From Cricetomys ansorgei (Eukaryota > Chordata > Mammalia > Rodentia > Nesomyidae): a stretch of 64,000 nucleotides of DNA. Below, piece after piece: positions 26,891 to 38,599 of the stretch. Every line of letters begins with the position of its first letter. The stretch's first letter is position 1. A program made the position numbers and the translations under genes. The notes under the pieces are model-generated. The model saw only the letters and a list, made by a program, of their open reading frames with translations, was not told the DNA's origin and did not search any database. The stretch is taken from positions 25,353,001 through 25,417,000 of the forward strand of contig JAMJFZ010003163.1 in the NCBI GenBank assembly GCA_026225945.1, in the 5' to 3' direction.

Positions 26891-27084
26891 TCTGAACTGC
26901 TAATGATGTCAGTGTCACAGTTAAGAAAACTTGGTATGCTGCTTAAGATTAAAGGAGACAGAGGGCCAACCATGAGGCTACGCACTGTAATCCTACCCGA
27001 GGGGTAGACTGCAGGCTCAAAACCAGGCTGAGCTACATAGTAAGATTCTTTTTCCTTTTTCTTTTTTCTTGCAGCAGATGCAGC

Positions 27085-27440
27085 CAGGTATGATGGTATA
27101 TATCAGTAACCCAAATACTTGGGAGGTTGAGGCAGGCACATCAGCATGAGTTTGAGGCCAGTCTATCTGGACTATGGAGTGAGACCTGTCCAAAAACCAA
27201 AAGAAAACAACATACATTTTATTGCTCAGAAGCCTGGAAAGACAGACACAGCATTTCTACAGCCCTCTTCTGCCCTCAGAAGCAGCAATGAAAGAGCATC
27301 CAAAATAGATAAATGGATCAAGCCAGGTGCGGGAGTGCATGCCTGTCATCCCATTTGGGAGACTGAGGCAGGAAGGTAGCTTGAGTTCTGTTATGAGTTC
27401 CAGGCAAATCTGGCTTATGTAGACCCTGTTTCAAAAACAA
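27085..27440 (+). repeat. Two B1-like SINEs
   Basis: About 27085-27205 reads GCCAGGTATGATGGTATATA then GGAGGTTGAGGCAGGCACAT. About 27325-27440 reads GCCAGGTGCGGGAGTGCATG then GTAGACCCTGTTTCAAAAAC. Confidence 0.75.
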
Positions 27441-27493
27441 ACCCTATTTTAAAAAGAAACAACACAAAAGGAAAAAAGAAAGAAAAGGGACTC

Positions 27494-27560
<67 letters not shown>
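27494..27560. repeat. (TG)n(AG)n microsatellite
   Basis: A TG run that switches to an AG run, broken once by ATGAG. Confidence 0.95.
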
Positions 27561-27841
27561 CTAATAGAAGGGGCTCTCACTGAAGTAATTTGACTATGGG
27601 ATGTATATTAAATAATACTAATGTTTCAATGTTAAATTGGAGAATATGAGCTTTATATTGGTGTTAAACAAGAAAAGTCCTTTGATTTTAAAATTTTCAA
27701 GGGTTGAAGGATTCACTGTTTTAATTTCCACAATATATTCTCAAGTAGTTCTGTAGAAAACCAGATAAATAACAACAAAACCCGTGGACTCCCAAGAACA
27801 ACCATGGAAAGAAGGAACCACTGATTGAAAACTAATAATAA

Positions 27842-27975
27842 GCAAAATACCGGAATGCATGCGTGGTGACGCCAGCATTGTAATTCCAACACTCTGGAGG
27901 CCCAAAGGAAGGAGAGTCAAGAGTTTGAGGCCTGCCTGCCCGGGTTTCATGGCAAGACCTTGTCACAAGATGAAA
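27842..27975 (+). repeat. B1 SINE, degraded
   Basis: It has GTGGTGACGCCAGCATTGTA and AGAGTTTGAGGCCTGCCTG in B1 order. Confidence 0.65.
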
Positions 27976-29044
27976 AAACTCTCCAAAAGCCCACAAGTTG
28001 GCAACTTTGTGCAAATTCAAACACCTTCAAAAACAAAAACTGAAAGAAAATAAAACATTTAGAGAACAAATAGACTTTGATTTCAAATCTATTAGGCCAA
28101 CTCAGTCTCTGGCACATTCTCAAGATCTAAACGCTGCTCTCAGGGGTTTTTTTGTTTTGTTTTTTTGTTTGTTTGTTTGCTTTTTGTTTCTCAAAAAGCC
28201 CTTATGAACTTGTCCAGACCAGCGAGTCATAACCTAAGCCTTGGATGGGCTTTCTTAGTTCTAAAAAGCCCTTGATAGTGTGCAGAAACTGTAGCTAGTT
28301 GGAGTGAGTGTGCTTTCTTTCCTCTGCTTGCATCAGATTCTCAAAGGAGGCTATGGCCTGTAGAGGATTCGAAGCCACTGCCATGGATCTGAGGGCTCTG
28401 CCTGAGCCTAGCCCGGACCCCATTCTTTGCCTCCTCCACCCTTGCCCACCTCTGGCCCCACCCACTGTCCCTGTCCCTCCCTCTCATCCTTCCGCACCTA
28501 GCCCACACCCATGTCTCATAACCTGATCCCACACCTGTGGCTGCCTGAGGATTCTCCCACACATGGCTCTGGCGCAACCTACTCCAGATTTGGCCGATAC
28601 TTCATTGGCTCATCCCTGAAACCTGCCGTCAGCCCTCCCACGGCCAAATGGAAGGTGTTTCTATGGCTTGTTGCAAGGTAGGATGGGTGCACCACAGAAT
28701 TGGCAAAGACCCACTGTTTTGTTTTTGCTTTTTCTTTATATGGTCGGCTTGGCGAGAGTTGACATGAGGTGGTACCCTGGCAGCCTAAGCTGAGGAATCT
28801 GGCTTGAGTCTTTGAAGGACCAAGCAGGTAGCTCTGCACAAGTAGGTGGAAGAGCAGGGACAGCCCAGGATTGACTTTTCTTGTTTATCCTGTGTGCCAT
28901 CTACAAGCGCGTGTGATCAGAGTCATATACAAGAGAATGCAGGAAGGTATGTTAATCAAACCATCAAGTGTTTTCCCACCAACTCCTCTAGACCCCAATT
29001 TTATCCAAACACTAAAGCTCTTCCTTCAAACAAAACCAAAATAC

Positions 29045-29150
29045 TTTTTTTCCCCCTAGACAATGCTTCTCTATATAACCCTGGCTGTCCTTGAACTCAT
29101 AGAGTTCCACCTGCCTCTGCCTCCTGAGTGCACCGCCACTGTCTGGTCAC
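29045..29150 (-). repeat. B1 SINE, antisense
   Basis: It reads GCTTCTCTATATAACCCTGG, GCTGTCCTTGAACTCATAGA, then CACCTGCCTCTGCCTCCTGA. Confidence 0.8.
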
Positions 29151-29329
29151 CAAAATACATTTTGAAGATCTTAGAGCATTTTCTGTCTATTTTTTCCTGG
29201 TGTTAGGGATCAAACCTGGAGCCCCATTCACCTGTCTTGGTAGAGTATATCTTCGAAACATTTGAGAAGTTTACAGACTTTTACCTCACATGATGTCTTC
29301 TTAAAAACCTACCTTATGTGTTGGGTGTG

Positions 29330-29800
29330 AATTGTGTGATTCTGTAATTCTCAGGACTCTTGAGGCTGAGGCAAGATACTTGAGCCCAGGGGCTCAAAAT
29401 CAGCCCACGTAGTATAGAAGACCTCATCTCAGAAACAAAATTGGTAAAACAAAAACCTAGCCTAAGAATATGAAGATTATGAATAATAGCAATGATAGTT
29501 TTTGTATTCTATATAGTTGAATTTTACAAAAAACAAAAAACAAAACAAAAACACAACCACAAAACTAAAACCATTGAGTTTCTACTTTAAATGAGTGGAC
29601 CATATGGTGTGTGACTTACATCTCAATGAAACTGTTAAAAAACAAAAAAACAACAACAAAAAAACTCCCCAAAACTTAGTTTAGCCAGGTATGGTGGTGC
29701 ACGCCTTTAATCCCAGAACTCAGGGAGCAGAGGCAGGTGGATCTTTATGAATTCCAGGCCAGCCAAGGCTACATAGTAAGTAGTAAGAACCCATCTAAAT
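29330..29800 (+). repeat. Old B1-like SINE (29330-29440) and B1 (29680-29800)
   Basis: The second is clear: AGCCAGGTATGGTGGTGCAC, then TTTAATCCCAGAACTCAGGG, then TCCAGGCCAGCCAAGGCTAC. A-rich simple sequence lies between and after them. Confidence 0.75.
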
Positions 29801-29969
29801 GAATAAATAAATAAAGGGAAAGAAATAAAGAAAAGAAAGAAGAAAAAACGAAAGAAAAAAATTATGGTTTAGAGGTCCAGACAATACTATATCTTTCCTT
29901 TCATGTGGAGAAAGTAAAATATGCATGTTTTTACATCACAGAACTAGGAAGGGGATCATGAGAAGGGGG

Positions 29970-30170
29970 GAAGAGTTTTTTTCATTTTTATTTATTTTCT
30001 GAAGCAGGATGGGGCGGCATGTACCACATCATTTGTGTTGGGGATCAGAGGACAACTTTCTGGAGCCATTTTTCTTCCACTGTGTGTGTTCAGGGAGCAA
30101 ACTGAGGTTGCCAGGCTTGGGGCTAAGTGCCCTTACCCACTGAGCACTCCACAGCCTGAGCGAAGACCTT
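29970..30170 (-). repeat. tRNA-derived SINE, antisense
   Basis: It contains GGATCAGAGGACAACTTTCT, TTCAGGGAGCAAACTGAGGT, then TTACCCACTGAGCACTCCAC. Confidence 0.7.
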
Positions 30171-30401
30171 AAGGACGGTGGGAGGTAGAGAGGGTCATTA
30201 CCTCTCTATGTGTGCTGGAAATATGTGTGCCAGAAAGCACAGAGGAGGACTGAAGGAGGAAAGGGGGTCAGCTGGAGGGGGCATGTGGGAAGGCAGTGGG
30301 GGAGGGGAGCAATGAGAGCCAGTTAGTGACGTGTCTATGAAGATACCACGACGAAACTCAATACTTTGTATTCTAAGCTAAAGAAATAAAAAGTAGAAAT
30401 C

Positions 30402-30715
30402 AAGGGATAGGGCGAAGGCTCAGTGGGTCAAAGTACCTGCTTGCAAGCATGAAGGCCTGGGTTCAAATCCCCGGTATCTACATACCTGGGAGTGCCTGTA
30501 GCGCCGGTGCTATAGGGATGATGGGTATAGGAGGTTTACTGGGGCTCTCTGGCTGCCAGCTTAGCTCCAGGCTTAATGAGAGGTTGACCCTGTCCCAAGA
30601 TAATGAGGCAGAGAGCGACGGAGCAGACTACCCGACAACCTCTTTGAATCTCTGTACACACATGTGCACACGTATCGCACACATATCACACACACACACA
30701 AAATTAATAAAAGAT
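30402..30715 (+). repeat. tRNA-derived SINE, long form with CA-rich end
   Basis: It has a pol III head GGCTCAGTGGGTCAAAGTAC, a B-box-like GGGTTCAAATCCCCGGTATC, a middle GAGGTTGACCCTGTCCCAAG and an end (CACACACACACA then AATTAATAAA). A similar unit lies at 16640-16900. Confidence 0.7.
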
Positions 30716-30903
30716 AAACCCGCAGTTGGAGCTTTGGGGTAAGGATTTCCTTTTCTGCAGATGAGGAAACTAAGACCCCAATGTCAAGGAAACTTTGAGG
30801 CAGTCAGCGTTTGAAACCACAAAGTTATTTTCCTAACCCCTTTCAGACTCGGTCACCCCCTCCAAAGAAACTCAGTGGGGAGAAAAAAGTCATCGTTTTT
30901 AAT

Positions 30904-31043
30904 CCAGGGAGTGTAGAACAGCTTACACACTCCAGGGAGTGTAGAACAGCTTACACACTCCAGGGAGTGTAGAACAGCTTACACACTCCAGGGAGTGTAG
31001 AACAGCTTACACACTCCAGGGAGTGTAGAACAGCTTACACACT
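30904..31043. repeat. 28-bp minisatellite, five perfect copies
   Basis: Units begin at 30904, 30932, 30960, 30988 and 31016, with no substitution between copies. Each unit starts CCAGGGAGTGTAGAACAG and ends CTTACACACT. GGAGTGT near the start of each unit is the reverse complement of ACACTCC spanning the junction to the next, so each unit can fold as a small hairpin. Perfect identity means recent expansion or homogenisation. Confidence 0.97.
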
Positions 31044-31204
31044 CCAAGCTGAGGTAACAGAAGAATGATGGCACCTTCCCATAGTGAAATGCTAGGTGGC
31101 CCCGTTAAAAACGATGCCTGCAAGGAACGTCCCCATAAGAATTTCATGATAAAAGGTTTTTTAATTGTTACAGAAAAAGCTGCACAATTGATCACTAAAA
31201 GGAA

Positions 31205-31367
31205 TGACGAGGCGACAGTGAGACTGCTCAGTAAGCAGAGCGATTGCCACACCAGCTTCCCAGCGACCCCAGTTCAGCCCCCAGAACACAAGTAAAGGCG
31301 GAAGGAGAGAAACAGCTTCACAAAGTTGTCCTCTGGTCTGCACGTTCGTCTGGTGGCATGTACGTAC

Positions 31368-31370
<3 letters not shown>
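31205..31370 (+). repeat. tRNA-derived SINE body immediately left of the CA satellite
   Basis: It reads GAGACTGCTCAGTAAGCAGA (A-box region), CCAGTTCAGCCCCCAGAACA (B-box region), CACAAAGTTGTCCTCTGGTC, then GTGGCATGTACGTACCTA running straight into (CA)n. In this SINE type the body is normally followed by a short CA run and then an A/AATA-rich tail. Confidence 0.75.
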
Positions 31371-31403
<33 letters not shown>

Positions 31404-31584
31404 CATACACACACACACCCACACACACACACACCATACACATACACAACATACACACACACCATACACACACACCCCATACACACACACACCATACACA
31501 CCATACACACACACACACCATACACACACACACCACCACACACCATACACACACACACACCATACACACACACACCACACACAC

Positions 31585-31620
<36 letters not shown>

Positions 31621-31806
31621 ATACACACACACACACCATACACACACACACACCATACACACACACACACCCCATACACACACACACACACACCATACAC
31701 ACACACACACCATACACACACACACACCACACACACACACACACACACACCACACACACACACACCATACACACCATACACACACACACACCATACACAC
31801 ACACAC

Positions 31807-31842
<36 letters not shown>

Positions 31843-31900
31843 ATACACACACACCATACACACACACACACCATACACACACACACCATACACACACACA

Positions 31901-31943
<43 letters not shown>

Positions 31944-33929
31944 ATACACACACACACCATACACACACACACACCATACACACATACACACACACACCAT
32001 ACACACACACACACACACACCACACACACACACACCATACACACACACACACCATACACACACACATACCATACACACACACACACACCATACACACACA
32101 CACACACCATACACACACACACACCATACACACATACACACACACACATACACACACACACCATACACACACACACCATACACACACACACACCATACAC
32201 ACAGACACACCATACACACACACACACCCCATACACACACACACACACACACACACCATACACATACACAACATACACACACACCACACACACACACACA
32301 CATACACACACACACCATACACACCATACACACACACACACACATACACACACACACCATACACACCATACACACACACACCATACACACACACCATACA
32401 CACACACACCACACACACACACACACCATACACACACACACACCATACACACACACACACATCATACACACACACACACCATACACACCATACACACACA
32501 CACACCATACACACACACACACCATACACACACACACCATACACACACACACACACACACACACATACACATACACACACACACCATACACATACACACA
32601 CACACCATACACACACACCATATACACACACACACACCATACACACACACACACCACACCACACACACACACACACCATACACACACACACCATACACAC
32701 CATACACACACACACACCATACACACACACCATACACACACACACACACACCATACACACACACCATACACACACACACACACCATACACACACACACAC
32801 CATACACACCATACACACACACACCATACACACACACCATACACACACACACACCATACACACACACACACCATACACACACACACACACACCATACACA
32901 CACACACCATACACACACACACACACACCATACAAACACACACACCATACACACACACACACACCATACACACACACACCATACACACACACACACCATA
33001 CACACACATACACACACACACCATACACACACACACACCATACACACACACACCATACACACACACACACACCATACACACACACACACCATACACATAC
33101 ACACACACACACCATACACATACACACACACACCATACACACACACACACACCATACACACACACACACACACCATACACACACATACACACACACACCA
33201 TACACACACACACACCATACACACACACACACCATACATACACACACCATACACACACACACACACACACACCATACACACACACACACCATACACACAC
33301 ACACACACACCATACAAACACACACACCATACACACACACACCATACACACACACACACCATACACACACACACACACACCTCATACACACACACACACA
33401 CCATACACATACACACACACACACCATACACATACACACACACACCATACACACATACACACACACCATACACACACACACACACACCATACACATACAC
33501 ACACACACACACCATACACATACACACACACACCATACACACACACACACACACACCATACACACACACACACCATACACACACATACACACACACACCA
33601 TACACACACACACACCATACACACACATACACACACACACCATACACACACACACACACACCATACACACACACACACACACCATACACACACACACACA
33701 CACCATACACACACACACACCATACACACACACACACACACACACCATACACATACACACACACACCATACACACCATACACACACACACACCATACACA
33801 CACAAACACACACCCCATACACACACACACACCTCATACACACACACACACACCATACACACCATACACACACAAACACACACACACCATACACACCATA
33901 CACACACACACACACACACACCATACACA
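31371..33929. repeat. 2.56 kb compound CA/CCATA satellite
   Basis: The plus strand is almost only (AC)n broken every 8-25 bases by CCATA, with rarer variants (CCCCATA, CCTCATA, CAAAC, CAGAC, ACAACATA). It begins at the end of a SINE body and ends at GTAATAATAAAATAAG, which looks like that SINE's A-rich tail. Rare variants recur at fixed distances: ACAACATAC at about 31447 and 32269 (822 bp apart), and CCATACAAACACAC at about 32929 and 33311 (382 bp apart). This shows block duplication as well as slippage. The alternating purine-pyrimidine sequence is Z-DNA-prone. Open frames on both strands are artefacts of the repeat. Confidence 0.97.
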
Positions 33930-33949
33930 CGTAATAATAAAATAAGCCA

Positions 33950-35147
33950 GATGCAGTGGCTTATTAGTATCAATTTTCAAATAAGATTTAAAAAGAAGAG
34001 TGACCCTACCCACTGCCCGCTCTCCGGCATCTGTAAACACGGTTTACATGGAAAAGGAGATATTGCGAGTGGTGGAAGGAAGGGCCCTGGGACTGAGAGA
34101 TTGCCCTGGGTCATCCAGGTGGGCTCAGTGCACTCAAAGCCCCTTATAAGTGAAGGCGTCAGAAAGGACGGTCAGAGAAACGGTGTTGATGGAACCAGGG
34201 ACCAGAGGATGGGTTGCTGGCTTAGAAGGAGAGGCCTGCGTACCCAGTCGGTGCGTGGTTACTGAAGTTGGAAAAATCTAGGCAACAAATTCTCCCCTAA
34301 AGCCTCCAAAGTGAAACTGAAGCCCTGTGAATACCTTGGTTACCAAGGAGACCATTTCAAATCAAGCCCTGTGATGATGTTTGTGGTCATTTGTTAACAC
34401 ACTAATGGGAAACTCTCTCAAATCAGTTTCCGAGTCCCTTCTGACTTAGCCTGGTCAGGAGCTCCCCTTTCCTCCCTTGTTGAATTCACTTCGAGCAAAA
34501 ATCCTGCCCAGTCAGTTGATGGCGGCTAGGGCAGGAGGAGTCATTTGCTCCACTGGTGACACTCTCTGGTAGGCTGCCTATGGCCAGCAAATAAACCCAC
34601 ACCCATGTTCATGCAAACAACTGTAGCTAAACTCAGTGGGTCATGGGAATCAAAACAGACAAAAACAGACGGGGAAAGTAAGAGGGGGGAGCTATTGGGA
34701 ATAAAAAGGGGGGGAGATGAAAGCAGGTAAGAGGGTGATCAGGGTGAATATGAGTCAAACATGCATGAAATTGCTGAAGAAAATAAGTCAGGCTAGCGTA
34801 GATCCCAGCATGGCGTCTCTCTGTTCTTGACATCTTACGGCCTTCATCTGTCCTCAGGACAAATGCCAGCGAGTCTGTTCAGCTAGAAACTCCTTATTCT
34901 TGATACTTCCTCGCTTGGCCATTCAGCCCTACCTGTTGGTTACAAGTCTGCACTTCCCTTGCTTGAGTTGAGCTGGCGCTCTCCCCTCCCCAAATTCTGG
35001 TAGACAGACCCTATTCCTATCACACTAAATAAAGCTCTACTAAGTAAAGTCTGCTTCTCCATCCTCAATAAGTGACATGAATAAATTGTTCATTAAAATG
35101 AAACCAATTAATTTGCACGCTAATGTAAAAAATTAAGGTTTACAGCC
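33950..35147. other. Intergenic, nothing recognised
   Basis: This is ordinary composition sequence with no repeat, RNA gene or supported coding segment that I can name. A purine-rich patch lies near 34670-34720. Confidence 0.6.
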
Positions 35148-35290
35148 GGGCGGTGGTGGCACAGGCCTTTAATCTCAGCACTCTGGAGGCAGAGGCAGGT
35201 GGATCGCTGTGAGTTTGAGGTCAACCTGGTCTACAGAGTGAGTTCCAGGACAGCCAGAGTTATGACAGAGAAACCCTGTCTCAAAACAAA
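35148..35290 (+). repeat. B1 SINE
   Basis: It is well preserved: AGCCGGGCGGTGGTGGCACA, TTTGAGGTCAACCTGGTCTA, then the variant CAGAGTTATGACAGAGAAAC and an A tail. Confidence 0.93.
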
Positions 35291-36194
35291 AAAAAAAATT
35301 AAAATTAAAAGTTAATGATGTTTCCTTTAGCAGCAACAGACATTTTCTAAAGAATTCAGCAAGGCAAAAAGCAAAAGCTGCTCTTCGTTGCCTTCTGTAT
35401 CCTCACAGCTTAGTGTATATCCTCCCAGGACGTTCTCCCACAGTAAAAGCATACGATACAACCTGTGCTCTTTTATTTTGCTTGGCTTCTCTTCAAAGCA
35501 GAGTGCCCAAACACATGCCTACGCTTAGTAGGTGAGATCGCAGACAGGTAACAAATGCACAAGGAATGAATATAAGGAAATACAGCCATAGCCTTTTGGT
35601 CTTGGGATAATGTTTTTGTTTATAACCAGAAAAACAAAAAGGTCCTCAAGGTATATGAACTCGTCCCCACCCTCTCTCTGATAACTTGAGGGTTGGTGGA
35701 GAGTTTTCATCAGTCGAGAGGAGGAAGACGGTAAGAGATCACGCTGAGTTCTGTTTGATACATGGAGCCCACTAATAGTGTTGGGCTGTCACCTAAGGGT
35801 GCCTCTGGGGCTTCAGGCAGGTGGATAAGCATGTTAAATGGTGTTGAACTGGCTGACCTACCTAGAGCCCAGGCACACACATCCCTTAGGGACATCTCTG
35901 TTTGATTCTTTTCGCTCTCATCATCCTTAGAGAGTGACTCAGCGTCCTCTATCCTGCGTGTCCTGAGGGAGGGGCAGAATACAGTACACGTCAGCACAGT
36001 CCAAAGAGGCACAAAAATCTGTTAGTTTGTCAGTGAGGGTCCTTTTCATTCAGCCCATCTGGTTGGGTGGCGATAGGAGTTCTCAGAGTTAACTAAACTC
36101 TCCAATACTCTCCAGGAAATATGGATAAAACCATTCAGACCAAAATATGAATAAAATGTTGACCATCCATTAACCTAGAATCTGAAACCTTAAG

Positions 36195-36350
36195 TTTTTG
36201 TTTTTTGTTTCCAGACAGGGTTTCTCTGTTGTAACTCTGGCTGTCCTTGAACTCACTCTGTAGACCAGGTAGGCTTTGAACTCACAGAGATCTGCCTGCC
36301 TCTGCCTCCCTAGTGCTGGGACTAAAGGCATGCGCCATCACCGCCTGGCT
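36195..36350 (-). repeat. B1 SINE, antisense
   Basis: It reads CAGACAGGGTTTCTCTGTTG, GCTGTCCTTGAACTCACTCT, then AAGGCATGCGCCATCACCGC. Confidence 0.93.
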
Positions 36351-36359
36351 TTAGTATTT

Positions 36360-37680
36360 CCTTTCTTTCTGGATACAGGGGAAGAAAAAAAAAGAGGAGG
36401 GAGGTAATGGAGGAATGAATGAATGAATGAATGAACAAATGAATAAATCATAGTAATATCATGTCCTTGACGCAGATATTTACTTGTCAGGTTGCAGTTG
36501 GTATAACTAGGGAGTAAGGTTGTTTTCCAGAAGGGCCAGCTGCTCTGGCAGCTGTGGAGAATGTGGAAGAACCCCCCCAAAGTTAGGCTTTCTCTGGCAT
36601 CCAACTCTCCCTCTTTTTTTTTTTTTTTGTTAGTATAGGACATCCTTCAGCCTGCAATCAGACTGCTTTTTATTTCTCCTGATAGACGCTAGCTGCTGTA
36701 CCCCTAAGAAGAGTACACTAAAGCACAATACGAACCACACTCGGCTGCTTTGCTCTAGAAGTGCACAGGGAACACACTTTGGGGTCTTCACAACTGACTG
36801 CAGCATCATCACATGAAAACCCGTATCACAGAGCCCTGTGGTCCCAGGGCCCAGCCCTCTGGACTGCCCACCAGAGCAGTGTGACACAGGCTCCAGGGAT
36901 CCGCTCTCAGCCCCAGAAAGCACAGTCCAAGCCCCAGGGAAAACAAAAACAAAAAACAAATGCCATACGCCTGAGGTGGTGACCAGTCCCTTCATTGAGC
37001 AACTGGAGAACACATACATGGCAGAGGAGAAGGGCAGTGGGCGGAAGATGGCACTGTTGCAACCACAGCCACAGTAGACGCTGGCGTCACTGCTGGAACC
37101 AACACTGAGTCAAAGAAAGGGCCCAGCCTAATTCTCCAGCAAGTGGAGCATTGTGTCATTCTAACCACGTCTACCTCATGACTGTCTAGTCCTAATGTCA
37201 TTTGCTCCAGTCGGGTCCCTTGGGACACGGGATTCTCCTCTGGGATCACCGACAGCTTTAGGTGTCAGGTTTTTTAAAGCTGTTTCAGTAGACAGCAGTT
37301 TCTAGGTCTGTTTGAAGGCTGCAGATCAGTAACACCTCAGAAGACTCAGTGTGCGGTATCCGACATCTCTTCACGATTTGGGTCAGGTGCCCTGGAAAGA
37401 AACAACACAGAAATAAAAGTCAGGCTCTCTTCCATCCTACCAGGGTCATTCGAAGTCCAGGGTCCTTCTGCTAGAGACAGTGACTTCGGTCCGTTGATTA
37501 TCAGGGTAGCACCTACCAGGTCTCTCCATTGGAATGTTACTTTTTTACCTTTTTAATGAGTACATCTTTGAGGGGGTACTTTTTTGTTTTTTAAACTGTT
37601 TAATTCCCTTGGCCTTCATCAAAAGCTGTACTTAAGAATTCATGAGTTCCTATTTTATTTGATGAGTTACAGTCGAGTCT
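36360..37680. other. Intergenic, little recognised
   Basis: A (GAAT)n microsatellite at 36413-36434 is the only repeat I recognise. Overlapping open frames on both strands around 36630-37250 have no recognisable family. Confidence 0.5.
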
Positions 37681-37684
37681 TATG

Positions 37685-37800
37685 AGGTTAAGGCTGGCAG
37701 TATACAGCTGTTATCCCAACGCTGGGAGGCTACGGTTTGAGGACAGGAGATCAAGGTCAGCCTGTACTACATAGCAAGATTTTGTCTCAAACAGTCTCAT
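37685..37800 (+). repeat. B1-like SINE, degraded
   Basis: It has CAGCTGTTATCCCAACGCTG and TCAAGGTCAGCCTGTACTAC in B1 order. Confidence 0.65.
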
Positions 37801-37829
37801 GAGTTACTTTTTAAAGTTAAATTGCTGCA

Positions 37830-38070
37830 TGTTTGTTTATATGGTGTGAGTGTGCATGTGAGTGTATGTACATACCACAGTGCGCATGTGTTGTTTATAT
37901 GGTGTGAGTGGACACGAGCGTGTATGTACATACCACAGTGCGCATGGGTAGGGCAGAAGGTAACTTTTTGAGTCAGTTCTTTCATTCTGCTGTGGGCCCT
38001 GGGGTCAAACCCGGGTTATCAGACTTGCACAGCAAGCACATTTACCCACTGAGCCATGCTGTCAGCCCAT
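37830..38070 (-). repeat. tRNA-derived SINE, antisense, with internal duplication
   Basis: A roughly 60-bp segment from TTTATATGGTGTGAGTG to ATACCACAGTGCGCATG occurs twice in tandem (about 37836-37890 and 37893-37947). It is followed by the antisense body and head (CAAACCCGGGTTATCAGACT, TTACCCACTGAGCCATGCTG). Confidence 0.75.
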
Positions 38071-38326
38071 GAGTCTGTTTATTTTATTTATTTATGTATG
38101 TATGTATGTATGTATGTATTTATTTATTTATTTATTTAGAGAGGGTTTCTCTGTGTGGTCCTGGAGGTCCTGAAACTCACTCTGTAGACATTTACCCATT
38201 GAGCCATGTTGTCAGCCCATGAGTCAGTCTGTCTATCTATCCATCTATCTATCTATCTATCTATCTATTTGTTGAGACAGGGTTTCTCTGTGTAGTCCTG
38301 GAGGTCCTGGAACTCACTCTGTAGAC
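38038..38326. repeat. About 140-150 bp tandem duplication across a SINE / microsatellite / B1 junction
   Basis: Unit 1 (38038-38187) runs from ACATTTACCCACTGAGCCAT through TATG/TTTA repeats to a B1 ending CTCACTCTGTAG. Unit 2 (38188-38326) starts again with ACATTTACCCATTGAGCCAT and ends in the same B1 positions. The unit 1 B1 is therefore cut at the junction, and only the unit 2 B1 continues (to about 38410). The internal microsatellites differ: TATG/TTTA in unit 1 and CTAT in unit 2. Confidence 0.88.
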
Positions 38327-38410
38327 TAGGTTGGCCTTGAACTCAGAGAGATCCGCCTGCCTCTGCCTCCTGAGTGCTAGGAGTAAAAGTGTGTGCCACC
38401 ACTGCCTGGC
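38270..38410 (-). repeat. B1 SINE, antisense
   Basis: It runs from GAGACAGGGTTTCTCTGTGT to GTGTGCCACCACTGCCTGGC. A further B1 scrap lies at about 38515-38590. Confidence 0.9.
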
Positions 38411-38599
38411 AATGAACTATCTTGATGTTCAAATTGTCCATTATTTTGCTACTGAGATGCCCTTCCAACTGGTTCCAGAGCATCATTCATCCATTCGTTC
38501 ATTCAAAGATAAAGTTCACGAGCGAGCCCAGGCTAGCTTGAACTCTCAGCTTCCTGACTGCTGGGATCACAGGTGTGCATGGTTCCCCTAGCTATATTT

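Noticed and set aside
31244..34265. Very long open frames (up to about 980 codons) on both strands of the CA/CCATA array, giving Thr-His or Cys-Val repeat proteins
   Set aside because: A CA-type repeat has no stop codons in most frames; frames exist on both strands at once, contain no domain, and follow the repeat borders.
38240..38270. Short regular CTAT repeats considered as CRISPR-like spacing
   Set aside because: It is a plain tetranucleotide microsatellite; there are no spacers, and the genome is mammalian.
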